Shown here one piece after another: positions 58,494-64,000 of a stretch of DNA of 64,000 nucleotides. The DNA is taken from the NCBI GenBank assembly GCA_036937835.1, contig CM072879.1, positions 3,656,001 to 3,720,000 of the forward strand. Reading direction: 5' to 3'. Positions within the stretch are counted from its first letter, which is position 1. The number at the start of each line of letters is the position of its first letter. This DNA comes from Pampus argenteus. Taxonomy: Eukaryota; Chordata; Actinopteri; Scombriformes; Stromateidae. A program made the position numbers and the translations under genes. The notes under the pieces are model-generated. The model was not told the DNA's origin and ran no database searches. It saw only the letters and a program-made list of their open reading frames with translations.

Positions 58494-59040
58494 TCCACTT
58501 TTTACAGTCTGAAAACTAACGTTATATTAAAAAAAACCACACACACACACAGGAGGAACTGCATCCACTGATATCCGTGTTGGGTGATCTGATCACATGT
58601 TAGTCCAAATTAGTATATCCATTGTGTGTGCACAGGGATGGATGTTTATCTTGGATTTGCAGCTACTTAAAAATAAAGACAGTACTGATAGATCAGTGAG
58701 TCATATTATACACTATACTGTTTGGTAGAGAACAGAGAAGCTCAGATTACAACATGCAAATATGAAGTGACTTCATTCTCTGCCCATTACTACATTATAT
58801 CTTTACAAAGCAAATATAAGAGTTCCCTCCAGTTCTCACTAATAAACCACATCTGTCACAAAGATCTTGTAATGTATGTACAATACACGTCTGTAGCATC
58901 TTCATACAGAAATAAGGAAGACAGGCCTGTACCATCTTAAAATGAATTTATTTTCTTATTACAAAGAGACAGATTAGTAAACATGAAAAACAGTTTTCAC
59001 AGTTGAAATCAGACCGCGGCACGAATACCTGAGCAGGTGG
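58494..59040. repeat. Duplicated block, copy 2 (intergenic)
   Basis: Same outer segments as 55031-55250, but with an extra middle of about 350 bp (58540-58887). The second segment also has a short insertion (ACAGTTTTCACAGTTG) and differs at several bases (GACCGCGGCACGAATACC for GACCTTGGCACAAATACC). The middle has no recognised feature. Confidence 0.85.
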
Positions 59041-59430
59041 ATTTTACTCCACGCTTTACACATTGCACCTGTTGTATTTTTTGCACCATCTTTATCGTTT
59101 TAGTGCAAAGTTTCTTAATCAACACGATGGCCTGAACTGTGCACAACATGCCATCATATATTTAATAAAAGTAAAACGTTCTTTTAAAAAACCCTCTGGG
59201 CTCTCATTTTATAAATGACATATTCATTATTCTTAGAGGTGCGGGGCAGATAATGCAAATTATCTGCAAATATTATTAGTGCAAATTTGAACTAAAGCCA
59301 ACCATCCATTTCATGAATATGGCAAAATGAAGTATACTGTTGTACAATATGAGTAATATCATACATAAATTATACTTGGCTTTGAAAGCTACAGATACCC
59401 TCGACCTCTCCTCCAATTAGTGCAGAGGTT

Positions 59431-62400
59431 TTACGTAGTCATAGATGCGGCATTAAATTCCATCTTTTCATCTGGATTAAATCTGTAATTGTATCCAAAT
59501 GGCCGCAGATGGTACGTCAGGTACTCCAAAACATACATCTGGACATTGCGTATGTAGTGAAAGGACACGGCTAAATCTGAGCAGCAGTTTGGACCCTGGA
59601 GAAAGAGAAAGAGAAAGAGAAAGAGAAAGAAAAGCACATTACTGTAAGTTCTCAAATAGTGGCCTTTATTTACCTCAGAGGCTTTTATTAAAGACAGGCC
59701 TTTATTTACCTCAGAGGCTTTTATTAAAGACAGGCCTTTATTTACCTCAGAGGCTTTTATTAAAGACAGGCCTTTATTTACCTCAGAGGCTTTTATTAAA
59801 GACAGGCCTTTATTTACCTCAGAGGCTTTTATTAAAGACAGGCCTTTATTTCTAATAAACTGCTTCCGAACTCAACATCTGCCTCATGTTGTCTTGTTGT
59901 GTTGGTAATTTCAGTATAATGTCCGTTTTCACAGAACGAGTCACGTCTAGCTAGTCTATTAGTGGCTGTAATGCAAGCACAGTAAATTGAATACATTCAT
60001 CCGCCACCAAAGACAATGGCACCAGATATATATATTCTGAAAATCACATTCATGCAACCAAAACCTCTGATCTTTCTAATCTGCAGTTGGTATGTGAAAG
60101 GTTAAGGCTGTTTTGATTTGTTTTGTCAATGATTTTCTCGATTTCTCATCTAAACTGATGTGTTGGTCCATCTCTCAATACTTTTGACTTCTCTCCTGTG
60201 TCCTGTCTTAATCAACCAGCCCGAAGCCAAATGGTTCCTACTGAAGAGCCAAATCACGTCACATCATTTTTAAACAGACTCTGACAAGAAAGAAGGAAGT
60301 GAAAACAAGACAATCTCTGGTTCTGTTGCATTGATTGATACTTTTTTTAAAACTACCCGTCGTGAGTCTGATGATGTTACAGGAGTACAATACTAAATCA
60401 ATGGAGTCGTGACTGCTTTTGCCAGATAACAGTCGACTCCGTGCTAGTTTGGTCTTTAGTCTACAATGGCAACAAAACACTTTGAACACCAGCTAGTATC
60501 TCTGTAAGGCCTGAAAGCCCAGTTTAAACCTAAAGTTAGCTGGCTTGCCCTGTAAGCCTGCTCTGAACTACAGGCTGCTGATGGTTTGAAAAGGTTCCCC
60601 AGGACAATTATCTTGCTTTCTTTAGATCAAGTGTCTCATCATGTGAATGAATGAGAGTATTTCCCAGTTGACTGTCACCGTAGTATTCAACTGTCACACT
60701 TTTTCCTGGAGGAAAAAATGGATTTCTAATTGATTCCAGGCATGAAGCACCGCATTGTCATTGATACCGCAAAACTTCAAATTGACCTAAACACTAAAGT
60801 CTGCACGCTCACAATGGCAATGCTACCATGCTGATGCTAAGCAGTCATAATGTTTACCATGTTCAGAGATTTTAGCATTAAAAAACAAAAGTACAGCTGA
60901 AGCTTATGGGAATGTCTGTTTTGAAGGTATTTGGTCATAAATCAGTTGGACAAATTAACATTTTGACCTGATGATGGTGCCAAAACCACCATGGATACCA
61001 GAAATCACAGCAAAGTGAGTAGGATTCATACTCTGGGGAACATGAATGTCTTTACAAAAATGGCAGTTTGTATAATATTAGAGTCATGTTGCTAGCATGG
61101 CTGAATAAAATAAAGGCAAACATTTGTTGCAGGTGTATGATGGTCGTGAATGCTACACATTCATACACCGATCTGACTTCCACATCCCTACTGTCCACCT
61201 CTCTACATAAAAGACACAGTACATCCTGCGCTGGCACTGGTCACACTTTGCTTCTTACTGGCATCTTGAGACACCGGTTGTATTTCAATTTGAATTGGAA
61301 TTTGAGTATTGTGTTCTTACCTCTACTGGAGTGTAGTAATCGTAAGTCAGAAACCAAGGTCGTGATCTGGGTAACTGTTTGATCAGGTATTGGTCTGGAG
61401 GGAAAGGATGGAATGTTTGTCTCCCTCTCACGTCTCTGGAGTCTACTGGTTCCACCTTCATCGTCTCCATACATTTACCCAGAGCCATGTCCTCAATGTT
61501 AGAGAAGTGGACACATTCTCCAGTGTCAAACCCTTTGATAAACCTTCTTAGTGCTTCCTTACTGAGAACATAACCTGCTCCTCCACTCATGTAGCCTTGT
61601 CTGATAAAAGGGGAAAACCTTCTGCCCAGGTACAAAGGTTTCTCTGTATCGTATTTGGACAAAAGGTAGCGTAGGTTCTCTACGACCACAAACGTGTCAT
61701 CGTCTGCCTTCAGGAACCAGTCTGCTTCGTCCAGGTGGTGCTGGTAGATGTACTGAAAGGCTCGGATGGTCTTCCAGTAAAGGTTCTCTCTCCCCTCGCT
61801 CACGTTCAGCTGCACGGTGGGGAAGTCAGTCTCTACTGAGCTCATGTACAGCACTATGTTGCAGCGCTTGGCCCATGTTTCCTTGATGTGCTTGGTGCGG
61901 GATTCCAAGTTCTTGGGCTCCGTCATGATCCAACACAAGATCCGAGTTGTCTGAGAGGATTCGTCTGCTGAGCTGTTGCTCTCACCTGGAGGTGTCACAA
62001 ACACAAAATATCAGAAAAGTGTTTTGGGTTGACGGTAGCGAACCGCAGCAGAGTCTGAAGTTAAACGTAGCAGTGAGGTGTGAGTACGGTTTAGGCTATT
62101 TGTTGGTGAATAAATGCCAAGTCAAGTTATTATGCTTTACTTGCTACATACTGATTATAGTGAAGCTAGTAACAATGACAGAGCATAAACCTGACCATAA
62201 ACCTAGCATCGGTGGCTACAATGACTATAGCTGTATAGTCATTGTAGCTCCTGCACAGAGAACAGAGAAATGTTCGGATGCTGAGTCTGTCCCAGGTTTT
62301 GCTCAGTTATTAATATTTATATAGTTAACTATACTTAAATATATAAATATAATTGTATTTATTTAAATTTGCCTTTGGTATAAAAAAAAGTTGTTGTTTA

Positions 62401-63350
62401 ATGTTGTCAACCTTCGTTTTGTGCTTTTTTTTTATTCCATGTGTCTGAATCACAGTGTAAATGAATGCTCGCAACAGTAGTGAATTATGGACCCCTCATA
62501 CAATTCCCACAATGCATCACATTTTATAGTTGCTAAAATTACAGTCAGGATATCTAAAAAATAAAAATAAAAAAAAGGGACGTGATCATAAAACGTGTTT
62601 ATCATAACATCACTTTTACTTACCTGTTAATTTTATTTTTTTTATTCCATTATACTCTACTTTGATTTTCTTCTGGTCTGACGACTCTACTTTTTGATTT
62701 TGAAGAAAAAAAAACAAACATTATAAACATTATTCATGCTTTTTATTTGCATTCACAGATATTTTCCTTAGAAAGATTCATGATATTTACAACATGTCTC
62801 ATAACATGTGAAACCATCTTTGTGATTTAATCATTCTTTTTTTCATGTTCATGTACTTTACAGCATGATCATATAGTCATATAGCAATAATCTGAGTTTA
62901 AAAAATAATGACAACTACTTAGTAATGAATTGTTATGAAATGCACTGAATCATTTCACACTTTAGCAAATGTAGATAGATACTGATCAAATTTCTATAAA
63001 TAAGGTATTGAGGATGATGTTGCATCTAAGTGGCACAACTACACACCACAGTCCACCCTCACAGTTTGGATAAATGGAAACATTTTTTCTATATTAATAT
63101 AAAATCTGAATAGAGTATAGACAATTCAAACTTGTCAGTATTCAATGATCGTCTACCTTAAAAAAATAATAAAAATAAAATAAGAATAAAACATTGAAGT
63201 CCTACCATGTGCTTTGCCTTCATGTCCGACATGCTTCACAAAAACATCCATGGAAAGGTTCGAGTCCAGCATACAGTGAAGGGAGAGGAATCCCATCATC
63301 AGTCCAGTGGTGAAGAAGATATGACACATAATCCTCCGCATGGTCTTCAT
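59431..63350 (-). CDS. c1galt1: c1galt1, core 1 beta-1,3-galactosyltransferase
   Basis: Three coding exons: 63206-63350 (ATG), 61321-61985 and 59431-59595 (TAA). They join in frame into 324 residues (human 363; the C-terminal tail is shorter here). The enzyme adds galactose from UDP-Gal to GalNAc-Ser/Thr in the Golgi, making the core 1 O-glycan (T antigen); in vertebrates it needs the chaperone C1GALT1C1 (Cosmc). Seen: type II membrane anchor (residues about 7-28, IMCHIFFTTGLMMGFLSLHC), short stem with sequon NSS, SRTKHIKETWAKRCN, EGRENLYWKTIRAF, the DDD metal/nucleotide-binding motif in FLKADDDTFV (143-145), YMSGGAGYVLSKEALRRF, SNIEDMALGKCME, and in the last exon CCSDLAVSFHYI plus LRPFGYNYRF. 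All introns are GT-AG. It converges on col28a1, its neighbour in human too. Confidence 0.95.
59600..59634. repeat. c1galt1: (GAGAAA)n tract at the c1galt1 last-exon acceptor
   Basis: About five GAGAAA units on the plus strand read as a (TTTCTC)n pyrimidine tract directly before the minus-strand acceptor CTCCAG/GGTCC at 59595. Confidence 0.9.
59662..59851. repeat. 36-bp minisatellite in c1galt1 last intron
   Basis: Five complete and one partial copy of a 36-bp unit (gcctttatttacctcagagg plus cttttattaaagacag), nearly identical. The unit is a multiple of three, so an open frame with a YLPQRLLLKTGL-type repeat appears on the plus strand; it is not a gene. The array starts 67 bp from the exon. 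Confidence 0.95.
59852..61320 (-). other. c1galt1: c1galt1 intron, last
   Basis: Apart from the minisatellite next to it, this intron shows no recognisable feature. Short open frames on either strand are not conserved-looking. Confidence 0.6.
61986..63205 (-). other. c1galt1: c1galt1 intron 1
   Basis: Contains a 15-bp perfect inverted repeat at 62215-62248 and AT-rich sequence with A/T runs. No coding sequence is supported. Confidence 0.65.
62215..62248. repeat. 15-bp perfect inverted repeat, 4-nt loop
   Basis: GCTACAATGACTATA (62215-62229) and TATAGTCATTGTAGC (62234-62248) flank GCTG. It can form a stable hairpin in the c1galt1 pre-mRNA. Confidence 0.9.
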
Positions 63351-63527
63351 TTATCTCTCACACACCTCAGCAATGTGAGCCTAAAAGTTACAGTAAAGTC
63401 TTGAAGTTGTGGAGCAGTGAAGACAGAAGTTATGTTGAACCTGACCCAGACAGGACCGAGTCCCAGCCTGAACTACTGAGAAGCAGCGATGAACAGCTGC
63501 AGTCAGGACAGACAGTCAGAGGACGTC

Positions 63528-63552
63528 ACACACACACACACACACACACACG
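63528..63552. repeat. (CA)n microsatellite
   Basis: About twelve CA units upstream of c1galt1. Confidence 0.9.
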
Positions 63553-63894
63553 TTTATACTGTTAGACCTGATCCCGGTTACCTACACAGAGATCTCATCA
63601 ATCTAATCAAACTTGTAGGATCTTAACAAGCAACTGTCGTTATGATGTATGAGTATAAATAAATAAAAAAGAAGCCGGTACAGCATTTATTCCTTAAACT
63701 CCGGTGTAATCTCCGAGTTGTTTCAGCAGGCGGAGCAATTGACGGACCTGTCAAACACATTCACATCTCATTAAAGACGTACAAACAAGACGCTGGCTTA
63801 CAAAAAGGAACTGTTGTGTAAGATTTTTTTTATTTATTATTATTATTTTTTAGTTGAATTAGGACCATTTTTCACCGCTGAATTCAAAAATGAC

Positions 63895-63896
63895 AT

Positions 63897-63931
<35 letters not shown>

Positions 63932-63934
63932 TTT
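63895..63934. repeat. (TTTA)n microsatellite
   Basis: About ten TTTA units near the right edge of the window. Confidence 0.9.
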
Positions 63935-64000
63935 CAGCCAGGTCAGGTTTTTTTATGCTCATTTAGAAAAATCCGATCTTCTGTCTACATTGATTCCATG

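Larger units (their letters stand above)
55703..59430. other. col28a1-c1galt1 intergenic region (convergent 3' ends)
   Basis: The two genes converge here. Possible col28a1 polyadenylation hexamers AATAAA lie at 56442-56447 and 57197-57202; I cannot tell which is used. About 56690-56900 has a degenerate repeat of GTCATAATATTTTGAGAAT-like words. The second copy of the duplicated block is at 58.49-59.04 kb. No coding sequence is supported. Confidence 0.6.
63351..64000 (-). promoter_or_regulatory. c1galt1: c1galt1 5' flank
   Basis: This is the sequence upstream of the c1galt1 ATG. It holds a (CA)n run at 63528-63552, a moderately GC-richer part near 63420-63520 and a (TTTA)n run at 63895-63934. 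A start site or further non-coding exon cannot be fixed from sequence alone. Confidence 0.4.

Noticed and set aside
59662..59851. CRISPR-like regular repeat
   Set aside because: Units are contiguous with no spacers and the DNA is vertebrate; it is a minisatellite.

Overview
The window is vertebrate nuclear DNA, most likely from a spiny-rayed (percomorph) teleost. It has AT-rich intergenic DNA, small coding exons with GT-AG introns, many fish-type interspersed repeats and minisatellites, and the gene neighbourhood of human 7p21.3. Five protein-coding genes can be supported by spliced reading: glcci1 (minus, first coding exon only), umad1 (minus), rpa3 (plus), col28a1 (plus) and c1galt1 (minus). 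Order and relative orientation match the human C1GALT1-COL28A1-(MIOS)-RPA3-UMAD1-GLCCI1 block, except that no trace of mios is seen between rpa3 and col28a1.

Layout. 1-9504 is the start of the long first intron of glcci1, with its first coding exon at 9505-9862 and a CCAAT-rich upstream region at 10.3-10.43 kb. 10.1-13.9 kb holds the umad1 3' side and a diverged AGTCAAG repeat. umad1 runs from 20352 down to 13935 in three coding exons. It shares a short GC-rich, E2F-like bidirectional promoter with rpa3 (21115-22899, four exons). 23-32.9 kb is gene-free and full of transposon remnants, including a 464-bp pogo/Tigger-type element that keeps a piece of transposase C-terminus.

col28a1 (type XXVIII collagen) fills 32.9-55.7 kb. 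A non-coding 5' exon is followed by 34 coding exons that join into about 1173 residues: signal peptide, VWA domain 1, a triple helix encoded mostly by 69-bp exons, VWA domain 2, an acidic/proline-rich linker and a C-terminal Kunitz domain. All fifteen 69-bp exons carry the same G-x-G imperfection at the same codon. The splice junction at 52644-52744 keeps frame only if a second-choice donor is used; an (AG) slip at the acceptor is a likely cause. The introns hold two large minisatellites (42.2-43.9 kb and 49.96-50.37 kb) and nested repeats.

55.7-59.4 kb is intergenic, with one member of a duplicated block whose partner lies in the last col28a1 intron. c1galt1 (core 1 beta-3-galactosyltransferase) occupies 63350 down to 59431 in three coding exons, its last intron ending in a GAGAAA tract beside a 36-bp minisatellite. 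The genes have no common pathway; what they share is ancient synteny. rpa3 acts in DNA replication and repair, umad1 in the ESCRT/UMA-domain family, glcci1 is a glucocorticoid-induced gene, col28a1 makes extracellular matrix, and c1galt1 acts in Golgi O-glycosylation. No RNA genes, CRISPR arrays or prokaryotic features are supported.
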